Part shown: in pieces, positions 31,542 to 41,405 of the stretch | How the letters are laid out: each line of letters opens with the position of its first letter | How positions within the stretch are numbered: the stretch's first letter is position 1 | DNA from: Xanthomonas translucens pv. cerealis | Lineage (GTDB): Bacteria; Pseudomonadota; Gammaproteobacteria; Xanthomonadales; Xanthomonadaceae | Direction: 5' to 3' | Length of the DNA stretch: 64,000 nucleotides | Assembly: GCF_006838285.1 (NCBI RefSeq) | Contig: NZ_CP038228.1 | Span: 3,162,001-3,226,000 of the forward strand | The notes under the pieces: generated by a model | What the model was told of the DNA's origin: nothing | Database searches by the model: none | What the model saw: only the letters and a program-made list of their open reading frames with translations | Made by a program: the position numbers and the translations under genes

Positions 31542-33185
31542 ATGACGGGATCGGAGGGCGGCGCCAACGCGCCGCAGCCAGTGGAGCGCGACGTCATGGA
31601 ATACGACGTGGTCACCGTCGGCGCAGGCCCGGCCGGGCTGGCGTTCGCGATCCGGCTCAAGCAGCTCAACCCGGACATTTCGGTCTGCGTGATCGAGAAG
31701 GCCAGCGCGGTCGGCGCGCAGATCCTGTCCGGCGCGGTGATCGAACCGGCGCCGCTCGACGCGCTGCTGCCCGGCTGGCGCGACGCCCCGCCGCCGATCT
31801 GCGTCCCCGCCGGCGAAGACGAGTTCTGGCACCTGAGCAAGGACGGCGGGCGCAAGTTCCCGATCGTGCCGCCGGGCATGCGCAACCACGGCAACTTCAT
31901 CGTCAGCCTCGGCGCGCTGTGCGCGTGGCTGGCGCAGCAGGCCGAAGCGCTGGGCGTGGAGATCTATCCCGGCTTCGCCGCCGCCGAAACCCTGCATGCC
32001 GACGACGGCAGCGTGCTCGGCGTGCGCATCGGCGACATGGGCGTGGCCAAGGACGGCTCGCACAAGCCCGGCTACACCCCCGGCATCGATATCCGCGCCA
32101 AGGTCACGGTGCTGGCCGAAGGCGCGCGCGGTCATCTGACCAAGCGCCTGGTCAAGCGCTTCGCGCTGGACGCCGACAGCGACCCGCAGGCCTATTCGAT
32201 CGGCATCAAGGAACTGTGGCAGCTGCCGGAAGGGCGCGTGGTACCCGGCAAGATCGTGCACACCCTGGGCTGGCCGGCCGACAACGCCACCTACGCCGGC
32301 AGCTTCCTGTACCACCTGGAGCACAACCAGGTGGCGCTGGGCTACGTCAGCGGCCTGGACTACCACGACCCAGAGTACCGGCCGTGGGAGGCGTTCCAGC
32401 AGTGGAAGAACCACCCGCTGCTGAAGCCGCTGCTGGAAGGCGGCACCATCCTGTCGGCCGGCGCCCGCGCCATCGCCAGCGGCGGCTGGCAGTCGTTGCC
32501 GAAAATGGAGATGCCCGGTGCCCTGCTGATCGGCGACAGCGCGGGCCTGCTCAACGTGCCGAAGATCAAGGGCACCCACCAGGCGATCCGCAGCGGCATG
32601 CTCGCCGCCGAACACCTGGCCGCCGGCGCCGCGCTGGACCCGGCCGGCTTCGACGCCAGACTGCGCGGTTCGGCGGTCATGGCCGAACTGCGCCAGGTGC
32701 GCAACATCAAGCCCGGCTTCAAGAAAGGGCTGTGGTTCGGCATGCTCAACGCCGCCTGGGAAACCCTGGTCAAGGGCGCCTCGCCGTGGACGCTGAAGGT
32801 GACCGCCGACTGGTCGTCGCTGGACCGGCTGGGCGAACACGAACAGCCCAGACGCGACTACGTGCAGCGCGAGCTGGCGCCGCGCGACCGCCTGCAGGGC
32901 GTGTACTTCGCCGCCACCGAACACGACGAGGACCAGCCCGTGCACCTGCAGGTGCTGGACCCGCAGATCTGCGTGACCCGCTGCACCGAGGAATACGGCA
33001 ACCCCTGCACCCGCTTCTGCCCGGCCGCGGTCTACGAGATCGTCGACGACGCAGCCGGCAAGCGCCTGCAGATCAACGCCGCCAACTGCGTGCACTGCAA
33101 GACCTGCGACATCAAGGACCCCTACGAAATCATCAACTGGGTCACCCCGGAAGGCGGCTCCGGGCCGAACTACCAGAACCTGTGA
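31542..33185 (+). CDS. electron transfer flavoprotein-ubiquinone oxidoreductase
   Basis: This is a monotopic membrane enzyme that passes electrons from ETF to ubiquinone, 547 aa. I chose the ATG at 31542 because GGAGCGGAG lies just upstream; the first fold element is VVTVGAGPAGLAFAIR (FAD, GxGxxG). The middle holds the quinone-binding region. The C-terminus has the 4Fe-4S cluster: CVTRC..., NPCTRFCPA, then CVHCKTCDIKDP. Its electron donor is encoded at etfBA (44195-45882) in this window, so both halves of the system are present but not in one operon. Confidence 0.95.
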   Translation: MTGSEGGANAPQPVERDVMEYDVVTVGAGPAGLAFAIRLKQLNPDISVCVIEKASAVGAQILSGAVIEPAPLDALLPGWRDAPPPICVPAGEDEFWHLSKDGGRKFPIVPPGMRNHGNFIVSLGALCAWLAQQAEALGVEIYPGFAAAETLHADDGSVLGVRIGDMGVAKDGSHKPGYTPGIDIRAKVTVLAEGARGHLTKRLVKRFALDADSDPQAYSIGIKELWQLPEGRVVPGKIVHTLGWPADNATYAGSFLYHLEHNQVALGYVSGLDYHDPEYRPWEAFQQWKNHPLLKPLLEGGTILSAGARAIASGGWQSLPKMEMPGALLIGDSAGLLNVPKIKGTHQAIRSGMLAAEHLAAGAALDPAGFDARLRGSAVMAELRQVRNIKPGFKKGLWFGMLNAAWETLVKGASPWTLKVTADWSSLDRLGEHEQPRRDYVQRELAPRDRLQGVYFAATEHDEDQPVHLQVLDPQICVTRCTEEYGNPCTRFCPAAVYEIVDDAAGKRLQINAANCVHCKTCDIKDPYEIINWVTPEGGSGPNYQNL

Positions 33186-33216
33186 GCCGCTTGCGCGCTT
33201 CCGGGACGATATGCCG

Positions 33217-33244
33217 GCTGCGCCGTAACAGGGTGCGGCGCAGC
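33217..33244 (+). other. GC-rich hairpin between ETF-QO and RgpF-HAD gene
   Basis: GCTGCGCCG (33217-33225) and CGGCGCAGC (33236-33244) form a perfect 9-bp stem with a 10-nt loop, ending 11 nt before the next ATG. There is no T tract, so it is not a standard intrinsic terminator. It could be a factor-dependent terminator or could limit translation of the next gene. Confidence 0.4.
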
Positions 33245-33255
33245 ATGACCTTGCG

Positions 33256-36087
33256 ATGAGCACCGCCTGGCGTAAGGCCACCCTGGCCGCGCGCGCGGCG
33301 GTCGAGCGCCATGGCGGCGGCTGGCGCGGCCTGCGCGCAGTCGCCGAACGCGGCTGGAAAGTGCTGCGCGCGCTGGGCCTGTCCGGTTTTCTGCAGCGCC
33401 TGCGCCATGCCGGACAGGCGCAGGTGTCGGCAGCGCCGCCATCGGATGCGGTGTTCCCGGCGCCGACGCCGATCGAACGCGTGCAACTGCGCGTGGGGGT
33501 GATGGCGCACGTGTTCTATCCAGACCTGCTGGATGAATTGGCGCAAGCGCTGGCGGCCATGGCGGTGCCTTACGTGCTGATGGTGTCGGTGATCGACGAC
33601 GACGCGCAGCGCATGGTCCGACAGCAATTGTCGGCGCTGCCTAACCTGCAGACGCTGCATGTGCGCCAGGTCGCCAACCGCGGCCGCGACCTGGCGCCGT
33701 TGATCGTGACGTTCCGCGAGGAAGTCCTGGCGCTCGATGTCGTGGCGCACTGGCACACCAAGAAATCGCTGTATACCGGTAGCGAACGCCGCGACTGGCG
33801 CAGCTACCTGACCGGCTCCCTATTCGGTTCGACGCAACGCGTTGCCTGGATCCTGGGCATGTTCGCCGCCGAACCGAAGCTGGGCATCGTTTACCCGGAG
33901 AGCTTCGGCAGCGTGCCGCTGTGGGCGCACACCTGGCTGAGCAACCTGCATGTGTGTCGCGAACTCGGCCAGCGCCTCGGCATCGGCATCGATGCGACGG
34001 CCTACATCGATTTCCCGGCCGGCTCGATGTTCTGGGCGCGCGTGGAAGCATTGCGGCCGATCTACGCACTGGGATTGAACCTGCACGACTTCCCGGAAGA
34101 GCGCGGCCAGATCGACGGCACCCTGCAGCATGGCCTGGAACGGATGTTCGTCGCGGTTGTCCGCCAGCAAGGCCTGTTGGCGGGCATCCTGCCAGCGGAT
34201 GGAACGCTCGCGCTGAGCACGGAAGGAAGCCGCAACTGGATGCAGGCCTTCCAGATGCCCCTGGCCACACGCCTGGCGCTGTCGGCGATCGATGCACACG
34301 TGGTGTCGCTGGATGTGTTCGACACCCTGGTGACACGCCCCTTCCTGACCCCTGCCGGCGCACGCGCCTATCTCGCACATCTGGCCGCCGAAACGCTGGG
34401 CGTCGCCGAATTCGCCATGTTGCGCGAGCGTGCCGAAGCGCGCGCGCGCGCAGCGGCCGGGCGCGATGTCGACCTGGACGCCATCTATGCGGCGATGGCG
34501 CACCTGGCGGAGGCGAAAGACCTGCCCCTGCACGCCCTGCAGAAACTCGAACTGGAAACCGAAGCACGCCTGTTGCAGCCGCGTCAGGCGCTGGTCGCCG
34601 CTGCCGCCGCGCTCACCGCCAACGGCCGGCGCCTGGTCGCCGTGTCGGACATGTACCTGGACAGCGCCGACCTGCAAAGGGTGTTGCCATCGGCCGTGCG
34701 CGAACTGCCGCACGCCTGGTATGTGTCTTGCGAAACCGGCTGGCGCAAGGACGACGGCCAGGCCTGGGAACAGTTGCCGGCGCGCGAAGGCGTGGCCGCG
34801 CGGCACTGGCTGCACGTCGGCGACAACGAACAGGCGGATATCCAGCGTCCGCAGATGCACGGCTATCTCCCCCCCGTGCATGTGCTGCGGCCATCGGCCC
34901 TGCTCGACGTGGTCCCGGCGTTGCGCCCGTTGCGGCCTGCCGCGGGCGCCGCCAGCCCCTGGCAGGATCAATTGTGGCTGGGCCTGCTCAGTCGCCACCT
35001 GGCGGATCTGGCCGATGCGCGGCCGCAGCAGTTCGGCGACCGGCTGCGCCTGGAGTCGCCGGCATCGCTCGGCTACCTGGTGCTCGGCCCGCTGATCGCC
35101 GATTACCTGCTGTGGCTGGCGCGGCTGGCGCTGTCGCGCGGCATTGGCCAGATCCTGTTCCTGAGCCGCGAAGGCGATCTGTTGCAAAAGGCGTTCGCGC
35201 AGCTCCAGGCCGCGTGCCCATCCTTGGCCGCGCTACGCGGCCGCTATCTGCTGGCCTCGCGCCGCGGCACCGGGGTGCCGACGCTGCGCGCGGCAAAGGA
35301 CCTGGAAGCCTTGCTTGGCAATACCTACACCGGCAGCCTGCAGGAGCTGTTGCAAGCGCGGCTTGGCGCACCGGCGACCACCGCGATCGCAGCGCAGCTC
35401 GGCGCGGCAGCCATGCGCAGCACCGTGCTATTGCCGGAGATGCGTGCCGCACTGCTGCAGAAGCTGGCGCCCGCGATGCCGGCGCTGCTGGCCGTGGCCG
35501 AAGCAGAACGCGAAGGCTATTTGCGTTACTGGCGCGATACCGTCGGCGAGGCGCCGGCCATGGTCGCGGACCTGGGCTACGCGGGCACGATCCAGGCGCA
35601 GTTGGCCCGGTTGAGCGGAACCGCGCTGGGTGGCGGCTATTTCGCGGTGAACCGTGGCATCGCCCAGGTCGAGGCCAGTGGCTGGGCCGAAGCCTGCTAT
35701 TTCGATGGCCGCAGCACGCAGACGCACCCCTCGCCGATCCTGCAACACGACTTGCTGCTGGAAACCTTTCTGACCGCAGCGCACGGCCAGTTCTCGCACT
35801 TCGCCGTGCGCGACGACGGCAGCACCGAAGCGGTCTTCGCCGACAGTGAATTGGACGCCACGCAGTTCGCCACGGTGGCGGCGGTCCAACAAGGCGCGCT
35901 CGACTTCGTCGCCGACCTGTGCGCGGTCGGCGGCAGCGAAACCTGGCAGTTCAGTTTCGACCATACGCTGATCCAGGCGCCATTGCGTTGCCTGGGCGAG
36001 GGCCGCTGGCAGGCCGGCGACTGGGCGCGCGGCCTGGCGGTCAGCGACGCGTTCACTGGCCGCGGCCGGGTCGCCGTGACCATCTGA
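33256..36087 (+). CDS. RgpF-type rhamnan synthesis protein fused to HAD-like domain
   Basis: This is a large, mostly soluble glycan-assembly protein of 943 aa. Residues about 70-330 match the rhamnan synthesis F (RgpF) domain: VMAHVFYPDLLDEL, QVANRGRDLAPLI, VAHWHTKKSLYTGSERRDWR and GSMFWARVEAL. A HAD-like domain follows: motif I DVFDTLVT at about 353-360, LVAVSDMYLDS near 460, and HVGDNEQADI near 520. The +2 residue of motif I is Phe rather than Asp, so phosphatase activity is doubtful. A third region (about 580-943) contains ILFLSREGDLL and ADLGYAGTIQAQL, found in other HAD-containing glycan proteins. It probably extends or caps a rhamnose-rich chain. It lies just before the sugar-nucleotide genes but is separated from them by scoAB. 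Confidence 0.82.
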   Translation: MSTAWRKATLAARAAVERHGGGWRGLRAVAERGWKVLRALGLSGFLQRLRHAGQAQVSAAPPSDAVFPAPTPIERVQLRVGVMAHVFYPDLLDELAQALAAMAVPYVLMVSVIDDDAQRMVRQQLSALPNLQTLHVRQVANRGRDLAPLIVTFREEVLALDVVAHWHTKKSLYTGSERRDWRSYLTGSLFGSTQRVAWILGMFAAEPKLGIVYPESFGSVPLWAHTWLSNLHVCRELGQRLGIGIDATAYIDFPAGSMFWARVEALRPIYALGLNLHDFPEERGQIDGTLQHGLERMFVAVVRQQGLLAGILPADGTLALSTEGSRNWMQAFQMPLATRLALSAIDAHVVSLDVFDTLVTRPFLTPAGARAYLAHLAAETLGVAEFAMLRERAEARARAAAGRDVDLDAIYAAMAHLAEAKDLPLHALQKLELETEARLLQPRQALVAAAAALTANGRRLVAVSDMYLDSADLQRVLPSAVRELPHAWYVSCETGWRKDDGQAWEQLPAREGVAARHWLHVGDNEQADIQRPQMHGYLPPVHVLRPSALLDVVPALRPLRPAAGAASPWQDQLWLGLLSRHLADLADARPQQFGDRLRLESPASLGYLVLGPLIADYLLWLARLALSRGIGQILFLSREGDLLQKAFAQLQAACPSLAALRGRYLLASRRGTGVPTLRAAKDLEALLGNTYTGSLQELLQARLGAPATTAIAAQLGAAAMRSTVLLPEMRAALLQKLAPAMPALLAVAEAEREGYLRYWRDTVGEAPAMVADLGYAGTIQAQLARLSGTALGGGYFAVNRGIAQVEASGWAEACYFDGRSTQTHPSPILQHDLLLETFLTAAHGQFSHFAVRDDGSTEAVFADSELDATQFATVAAVQQGALDFVADLCAVGGSETWQFSFDHTLIQAPLRCLGEGRWQAGDWARGLAVSDAFTGRGRVAVTI

Positions 36088-36107
36088 GCGGCGCCTGCGC
36101 GGTAGCG

Positions 36108-36740
36108 TCAGGCGCTGCGGAACGCGACCCCGGTGTTGGCAACCAATTCCGCCACCTCGACGCCATCGGCTGCCTCGACCAGCACCAGGCCGTCGGCGCT
36201 CACATCGAACACCGCCAGGTCGGTAATGATCCGGTCGACCACCCCCACCCCGGTCAGCGGCAGATCGCAGGCGGGCAGCAACTTGTGGCTGCCGTCCTTG
36301 GCCACGTGCTCCATCAGCACCACCACGCGCTTGACCCCGGCGACCAGGTCCATCGCCCCGCCCATGCCCTTGACCATCTTGCCGGGCACCATCCAGTTGG
36401 CCAGGTCGCCGCGCGCGCTGACCTGCATCGCGCCCAGGATCGCCAGGTCGATATGCCCGCCGCGGATCATCGCGAAGGAATCGTGGCTGCCGAAATAGCT
36501 GGCGCCGGCGCGCGCGGTGACGGTCTGCTTGCCAGCGTTGATCAGGTCGGCATCGACCTCGTCCTCGCTCGGGAACGGGCCGATGCCGAGCAGGCCGTTC
36601 TCCGACTGCAGCCACACGTCCACGCCCTCGGGGATGTGGTTGGCGACCAGGGTCGGCAAGCCGATGCCCAGGTTCACGTAGGCGCCGTCGGTGAGTTCGC
36701 GGGCGGCGCGCTGCGCCATTTCGTCGCGGGTCCAGGCCAT
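36108..36740 (-). CDS. scoB: 3-oxoacid CoA-transferase subunit B
   Basis: This is the beta subunit of succinyl-CoA:3-ketoacid CoA-transferase, 210 aa, used to activate acetoacetate. It starts at ATG 36740, one nt after the scoA stop. The catalytic Glu lies in [12 protein letters not shown] (about 46-57), the conserved ENGxxGxGPxP motif. [28 protein letters not shown] and [18 protein letters not shown] are family blocks. It is convergent with the RgpF-HAD gene with only 20 nt between stops. Confidence 0.95.
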   Translation of the reverse strand: MAWTRDEMAQRAARELTDGAYVNLGIGLPTLVANHIPEGVDVWLQSENGLLGIGPFPSEDEVDADLINAGKQTVTARAGASYFGSHDSFAMIRGGHIDLAILGAMQVSARGDLANWMVPGKMVKGMGGAMDLVAGVKRVVVLMEHVAKDGSHKLLPACDLPLTGVGVVDRIITDLAVFDVSADGLVLVEAADGVEVAELVANTGVAFRSA

Positions 36741-36741
36741 G

Positions 36742-37494
36742 TCAGGCGTCCTTCTGGCGCAGCGTGCGCTGTTCGATGCGTTTTTCCGGATGCGGGTTGT
36801 GCACGATGCGGTCCACGTAGATGCCAGGCAGGTGCACCTGGTCCGGGTCGATGCTGCCGGTGTCGACCAGTTGCTCGACCTCGGCGATGCAGACCTTGCC
36901 GGCCATCGCGCAGGCCGGGTTGAAGTTGCGTGCGGTCTTGCGGAACACCAGGTTGCCGGCCGCGTCGGCCTTCCACGCCTTGACCAGGGCCACGTCGGCC
37001 TGCAGCGCGGTTTCCAGCACGTAGTGCTTGCCGTCGAATTCGCGCGTCTCCTTGCCCTGCGCGACGACCGTGCCGTAGCCGGTGGCGGTGAAGAACGCGG
37101 GAATGCCGGCGCCACCGGCGCGCAGGCGTTCGGCCAGGGTACCCTGCGGATTGAATTCCAGCTCCAGCTCGCCGGCCAGGTACTGGCGCTCGAATTCCTT
37201 GTTCTCGCCGACATAGGACGAGATCATCTTGCGGATCTGCCGGGTCGCCAGCAGCTGGCCCAGGCCGAAGCCATCGACACCGGCGTTGTTGGAGATCACG
37301 GTCAGGCCGGTCACCGCACTGTCGCGCAGCGCGGCGATCAATGCCTCGGGGATGCCGCACAGGCCGAAGCCGCCGACCGCCAGGGTCTGGCCGTCGCCGA
37401 CCACGTCGGCCAGTGCCGTGGCCGCGTCGGGGAACAGCTTGCCGCGCCGTCCGGTCGCCCGGGTAGAGGTGTCGCCCATTCGCCAGCTCCGCAT
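36742..37494 (-). CDS. scoA: 3-oxoacid CoA-transferase subunit A
   Basis: This is the alpha subunit, 250 aa (an alternative ATG at 37479 would give 245). The family motif [16 protein letters not shown], which binds CoA, is at about residues 41-56. [16 protein letters not shown] and the [19 protein letters not shown] block follow. The C-terminus (GIYVDRIVH...[10 protein letters not shown]) is typical. It is translated with scoB, and the pair is transcribed away from xanA. No acetoacetate or butyrate genes lie beside it, so the pathway context is only inferred. Confidence 0.95.
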   Translation of the reverse strand: MRSWRMGDTSTRATGRRGKLFPDAATALADVVGDGQTLAVGGFGLCGIPEALIAALRDSAVTGLTVISNNAGVDGFGLGQLLATRQIRKMISSYVGENKEFERQYLAGELELEFNPQGTLAERLRAGGAGIPAFFTATGYGTVVAQGKETREFDGKHYVLETALQADVALVKAWKADAAGNLVFRKTARNFNPACAMAGKVCIAEVEQLVDTGSIDPDQVHLPGIYVDRIVHNPHPEKRIEQRTLRQKDA

Positions 37495-37611
37495 CGGAAG
37501 TAGACAAGTAGTCTAGCCGCTCGCCGCGCGCGGCTACTGCGCACTGCCGCAATGACCGATTAAGGGCCGGGCCGTTACACTCCAGGTTCCCCCATGCAAG
37601 GTTTCTGCCCT

Positions 37612-38958
37612 ATGTCGCTTCCCGCATTCAAGGCCTACGACATCCGCGGTCGCGTTCCCGACGAACTGAACGAGGACCTGGCGCGCCGCATCGGCGTGGC
37701 ATTGGCGGGGCAATTGGAGAGCGGGCCGGTAGTGGTGGGCCACGATGTGCGCCTGGCCAGCCAGGGACTGCAGGACGCGCTGTCGGCCGGCCTGCGCGCC
37801 AGCGGCCGCGAGGTTATCGACATCGGCCTGTGCGGCACCGAGGAAGTGTATTTCCAGACCGATCACCTGCAGGCCGCCGGCGGGGTGATGGTCACCGCCA
37901 GCCACAACCCGATGGACTACAACGGCATGAAGCTGGTGCGCGAGAACGCGCGCCCGATCAGCTCCGATACCGGCCTGTTCGCGATCCGCGACACCGTGGC
38001 CGCCGACACCGCGCCGGCCGGCACGCCGACCGCGGCGCAGCACAGCCGCCCGGACAAGTCCGCCTATATCGCGCACCTGCTGAGCTACATCGACATCGGC
38101 TCGCTCAAGCCGCTGAAGCTGGTGGTCAACGCCGGCAACGGCGGCGCCGGCGCCATCGTCGATCTGCTGGCGCCGCATCTGCCGTTCGAGTTCGTGCGCG
38201 TGTTCCACGAGCCGGACGGCCACTTCCCCAACGGGATTCCGAACCCGCTGCTGCCGGAAAATCGCGAAGCCACCGCCAAGGCGGTCAAGCAACACGGCGC
38301 CGACTTCGGTATCGCCTGGGACGGCGATTTCGACCGCTGCTTCTTCTTCGACGAGAACGGCCGCTTCATCGAGGGCTATTACCTGGTCGGCCTGCTGGCG
38401 CAGGCGATCCTGGCCAAGCAGCCGGGCGGCAAGGTGGTGCACGATCCGCGCCTGACCTGGAACACGATCGAGATGGTCGAGGACGCCGGCGGCGTGCCGG
38501 TGCTGTGCAAGAGCGGGCATGCCTTCATCAAGGAGAAGATGCGCAGCGAGAACGCCGTGTACGGCGGCGAGATGAGCGCGCACCATTATTTCCGCGAGTT
38601 CGCCTACGCCGACTCGGGCATGATCCCGTGGCTGCTGATCGCCGAGCTGGTGTCGCAGTCGGGCCGTTCGCTGGCCGATCTGGTCGAGGCGCGCATGCAG
38701 AAATTCCCGTGCAGCGGCGAGATCAACTTCAAGGTCGCCGATGCCAAGGCTGCGGTGGCGCGGGTGATGCAGCACTACGCCGCGCAGTCGCCGGCGCTGG
38801 ACGACACCGACGGCGTCAGCGCCGAGTTCGCGCAGTGGCGCTTCAACCTGCGCAGCTCCAATACCGAACCGCTGTTGCGCCTGAACGTGGAAACGCGTGG
38901 CGATGCGGCATTGCTGGAACAGCGCACCCAGGAAATTTCCGACCTGTTGCGCGGTTGA
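37612..38958 (+). CDS. xanA: phosphomannomutase/phosphoglucomutase XanA
   Basis: This is a bifunctional phosphohexomutase that interconverts glucose-6-P/glucose-1-P and mannose-6-P/mannose-1-P, feeding xanthan, LPS and dTDP-rhamnose synthesis. It is 448 aa from the ATG at 37612 (MSLPAFKAYDIRGRVP), the known XanA length. The catalytic phosphoserine is Ser97 in TASHNP. The metal loop is DGDFDRC at about 238-244, and the sugar-specificity loop is GGEMSAHHYFREF. The phosphate-binding RSSNTEPLLRLNVE is near the end. xanB follows 50 nt downstream, as in Xanthomonas campestris. Confidence 0.96.
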   Translation: MSLPAFKAYDIRGRVPDELNEDLARRIGVALAGQLESGPVVVGHDVRLASQGLQDALSAGLRASGREVIDIGLCGTEEVYFQTDHLQAAGGVMVTASHNPMDYNGMKLVRENARPISSDTGLFAIRDTVAADTAPAGTPTAAQHSRPDKSAYIAHLLSYIDIGSLKPLKLVVNAGNGGAGAIVDLLAPHLPFEFVRVFHEPDGHFPNGIPNPLLPENREATAKAVKQHGADFGIAWDGDFDRCFFFDENGRFIEGYYLVGLLAQAILAKQPGGKVVHDPRLTWNTIEMVEDAGGVPVLCKSGHAFIKEKMRSENAVYGGEMSAHHYFREFAYADSGMIPWLLIAELVSQSGRSLADLVEARMQKFPCSGEINFKVADAKAAVARVMQHYAAQSPALDDTDGVSAEFAQWRFNLRSSNTEPLLRLNVETRGDAALLEQRTQEISDLLRG

Positions 38959-39008
38959 TCACCCCTCTCCCCTCCCCCCCCTAGACGCACGATGGAGTTC
39001 CCCCGCCC

Positions 39009-40412
39009 ATGAGCGACGTCCTACCCATCATCCTGTCCGGCGGCTCCGGTACGCGGCTCTGGCCGCTGTCGCGCGAGTCCTATCCGAAACAGTTCCTGCC
39101 GCTGGTCGGCGAGCACAGCATGCTGCAGGCCACCTGGCTGCGTGCGGCGCCGGTCGCCGGGCATGCGCCGATCGTGGTCGCCAACGAAGAGCACCGCTTC
39201 GTCGCCGCCGAGCAATTGCAGCAGATCGGCGTCAAGCCACAGTCGATCCTGCTCGAGCCCAAGGGCCGCAATACCGCTCCGGCCATCGCCGTGGCGGCGC
39301 TGGAGGCCACCCGCAACGGCGCCGATCCGCTGTTGCTGGTCCTGCCCTCCGATCACGTGATCGGCGACGAAGCGGCATTCCAGGCCGCCGTGCGCGCGGC
39401 CGCGGCGGCCGCCGAGCAAGGCAAGCTGGTCACCTTCGGGATCCGGCCGACTGCGCCGGAAACCGGCTACGGCTACATCAAGGCCGGCGCCGGCAGCGGC
39501 GTCAGTGCGGTCGAGCGCTTCGTCGAGAAGCCGGACCTGGCCACCGCGCAGGGCTATCTTGCTTCGGGCGAGTACTACTGGAACAGCGGCATGTTCCTGT
39601 TCCGCGCCTCGCGCTACCTGGAAGAACTGCGCCGCTTCCAGCCGGCGATCGCCGACGCCTGCAGCAAGGCCTGGGAAGCGTCCAAGCGCGACGCCGACTT
39701 CACCCGGCTGGACAAGGACGCCTTCGCTGCCAGCCCGTCGGATTCGATCGACTACGCGGTGATGGAGAAAACCGCCGATGCGGTGGTGGTGCCGCTCGAC
39801 GCCGGCTGGAACGACGTCGGTTCCTGGTCGGCCTTGCTCGAAGTCTCGCCGCAGGACGCGCAGGGCAATGCGCACCATGGCGACGTGATAGAGATCGATT
39901 GCCGCAACACCTACGCCTACGGTTCGCGGCTGATCGCGATGGTCGGGCTGCAGGACGTGGTGGTGGTGGAGACCGACGACGCGGTGCTGGTCGGTCACCG
40001 CGAGCGCATCCAGGAGGTCAAGGAGATCGTGGCCAGGATCAAGGCCAGCGGCCGCTCCGAGGCCACCTGGCACCGCAAGGTGTACCGCCCGTGGGGTGCC
40101 TACGATTCGATCGACAACGGCCAGCGTTTCCAGGTCAAGCGCATCACGGTCAAGCCCGGCGCCACGCTGAGCCTGCAGATGCATCATCACCGCGCCGAGC
40201 ACTGGATCGTGGTCAGCGGTACCGCCGAGGTCACCCGTGGCGAGGAAGTGCTGCTGCTCACCGAGAACCAGAGCACCTACATCCCGCTGGGCGTGACCCA
40301 TCGCCTGAAGAACCCGGGCAAGTTGCCGCTGGAACTGATCGAGGTGCAGTCCGGCAGCTATCTGGGCGAGGACGACATCGTGCGCTTCGAGGACACCTAC
40401 GGACGCACTTGA
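39009..40412 (+). CDS. xanB: mannose-1-P guanylyltransferase / mannose-6-P isomerase XanB
   Basis: This is a two-domain enzyme of 467 aa that makes GDP-mannose and supplies mannose-6-phosphate. The N-terminal nucleotidyltransferase (1-340) has [19 protein letters not shown] (about 12-30) and a VEKPDL-type motif. The C-terminal cupin isomerase (about 350-467) has the metal-binding block [20 protein letters not shown] and [13 protein letters not shown]. An SD (ATGGAG) lies about 12 nt before the ATG. A bidirectional terminator follows, separating it from the convergent rmlD. Confidence 0.96.
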   Translation: MSDVLPIILSGGSGTRLWPLSRESYPKQFLPLVGEHSMLQATWLRAAPVAGHAPIVVANEEHRFVAAEQLQQIGVKPQSILLEPKGRNTAPAIAVAALEATRNGADPLLLVLPSDHVIGDEAAFQAAVRAAAAAAEQGKLVTFGIRPTAPETGYGYIKAGAGSGVSAVERFVEKPDLATAQGYLASGEYYWNSGMFLFRASRYLEELRRFQPAIADACSKAWEASKRDADFTRLDKDAFAASPSDSIDYAVMEKTADAVVVPLDAGWNDVGSWSALLEVSPQDAQGNAHHGDVIEIDCRNTYAYGSRLIAMVGLQDVVVVETDDAVLVGHRERIQEVKEIVARIKASGRSEATWHRKVYRPWGAYDSIDNGQRFQVKRITVKPGATLSLQMHHHRAEHWIVVSGTAEVTRGEEVLLLTENQSTYIPLGVTHRLKNPGKLPLELIEVQSGSYLGEDDIVRFEDTYGRT

Positions 40413-40432
40413 GTCCTGCTGCAGCGAAAAAG

Positions 40433-40462
40433 AAAAAAGCCGGGCGATGCCCGGCTTTTTTT
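40433..40462. terminator. bidirectional terminator between xanB and rmlD
   Basis: The stem AAAAAAGCCGGGC / GCCCGGCTTTTTTT has a 3-nt loop (GAT). The A run on one side and T run on the other make it work on either strand. It lies 20 nt after the xanB stop and 28 nt after the rmlD stop. Confidence 0.93.
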
Positions 40463-40490
40463 GTTTCTGCTTCAACCCGCGCGCGGTGCC

Positions 40491-41405
40491 TTACACAAGC
40501 TTCGCTTGCGCAGCCAGTTCGCCGATCACCCGGCGCAGGCCATCGCGCCATTCCGGCAGCACCAGCGAAAAATCGCGTTGCAGCCTGGACACGTCCAGCC
40601 GCGAATACGCCGGGCGCTTGGCCGGGGTCGGATATTCGGCCGTGGCGATCGGCAGCACGCGCGGCGCGCGCGCCAGCAGGCCCGCAGCGAGCGCTTCTTC
40701 GAAGATCGCCTCGGCGAAGCCGTGCCAGGTGGTCTCGCCGGCGGCGGTCAGGTGCCAGGTCCCCGATTGCGCGGCAGTGCGCTGCGCGAGGACTTGCGCG
40801 GTGACATCGGCGATCAACCCTGCCGGCGTCGGCGTGCCCAGCTGATCGGCGACTACGCGCAGTTCGTCGCGCTCGGCGCCGACGCGCAGCATGGTGCGCA
40901 GGAAGTTGCTGCCATGCGCGGCGTAGACCCAGGCGGTACGCAAGATCAGGTGCTGCGCGCCGGAAGCGCGGATCGCGGCTTCGCCGGCGAGCTTGGTCGC
41001 GCCATATGCGCCGAGCGGCGCGGTCCGCGCGTCCTCCGGATATGGGCGGCTGCCCTGGCCATCGAACACGTAGTCAGTGGAGTAATGCACCATCGGCACG
41101 CCATGCGCCGCACACCAGCCGGCGATCGCCGCGGGCGCCTCGGCGTTGGCGCGCAAGGCCGCGTCGCGCTCCTGTTCGGCGCGATCCACCGCGGTATAGG
41201 CCGCCGCATTGACCACGGCGCTCGGCTGCAGCCGATCCAGCAAGGCGCCCAGCGTGTGCGGCTGGTCGAAGTCGGCGGTCTCGCAGGCGCTGCCGTCGGG
41301 CAGGCGTCCACTGCGCGTGGTCGCCAGCAACGGCCCGCATGCGCCCAGCGCGCGCAGCAGCTCCTGGCCGACCTGGCCGTTGGCACCAAACACCAGTGTG
41401 GTCAC
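40491..41405 (-). CDS. rmlD: dTDP-4-dehydrorhamnose reductase
   Basis: This is the last enzyme of dTDP-L-rhamnose synthesis, 304 aa. The start is GTG 41405, which overlaps the rmlC stop (GTGA); the mature N-terminus [17 protein letters not shown] carries the GxxGxxG nucleotide motif. The catalytic SDR triad includes STDYVFDG and the YGATKLAGE (YxxxK) segment. RTAWVYAAHGSNFL is a family block. It is the last gene of rmlBACD, ending at the shared terminator. Confidence 0.95.
   Translation of the reverse strand: MTTLVFGANGQVGQELLRALGACGPLLATTRSGRLPDGSACETADFDQPHTLGALLDRLQPSAVVNAAAYTAVDRAEQERDAALRANAEAPAAIAGWCAAHGVPMVHYSTDYVFDGQGSRPYPEDARTAPLGAYGATKLAGEAAIRASGAQHLILRTAWVYAAHGSNFLRTMLRVGAERDELRVVADQLGTPTPAGLIADVTAQVLAQRTAAQSGTWHLTAAGETTWHGFAEAIFEEALAAGLLARAPRVLPIATAEYPTPAKRPAYSRLDVSRLQRDFSLVLPEWRDGLRRVIGELAAQAKLV

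Noticed and set aside
36091..36115. Terminator between the RgpF-HAD gene and scoB
   Set aside because: GCGCCTG/CAGGCGC can pair, but the loop is 11 nt, there is no T run and it overlaps the scoB coding end.
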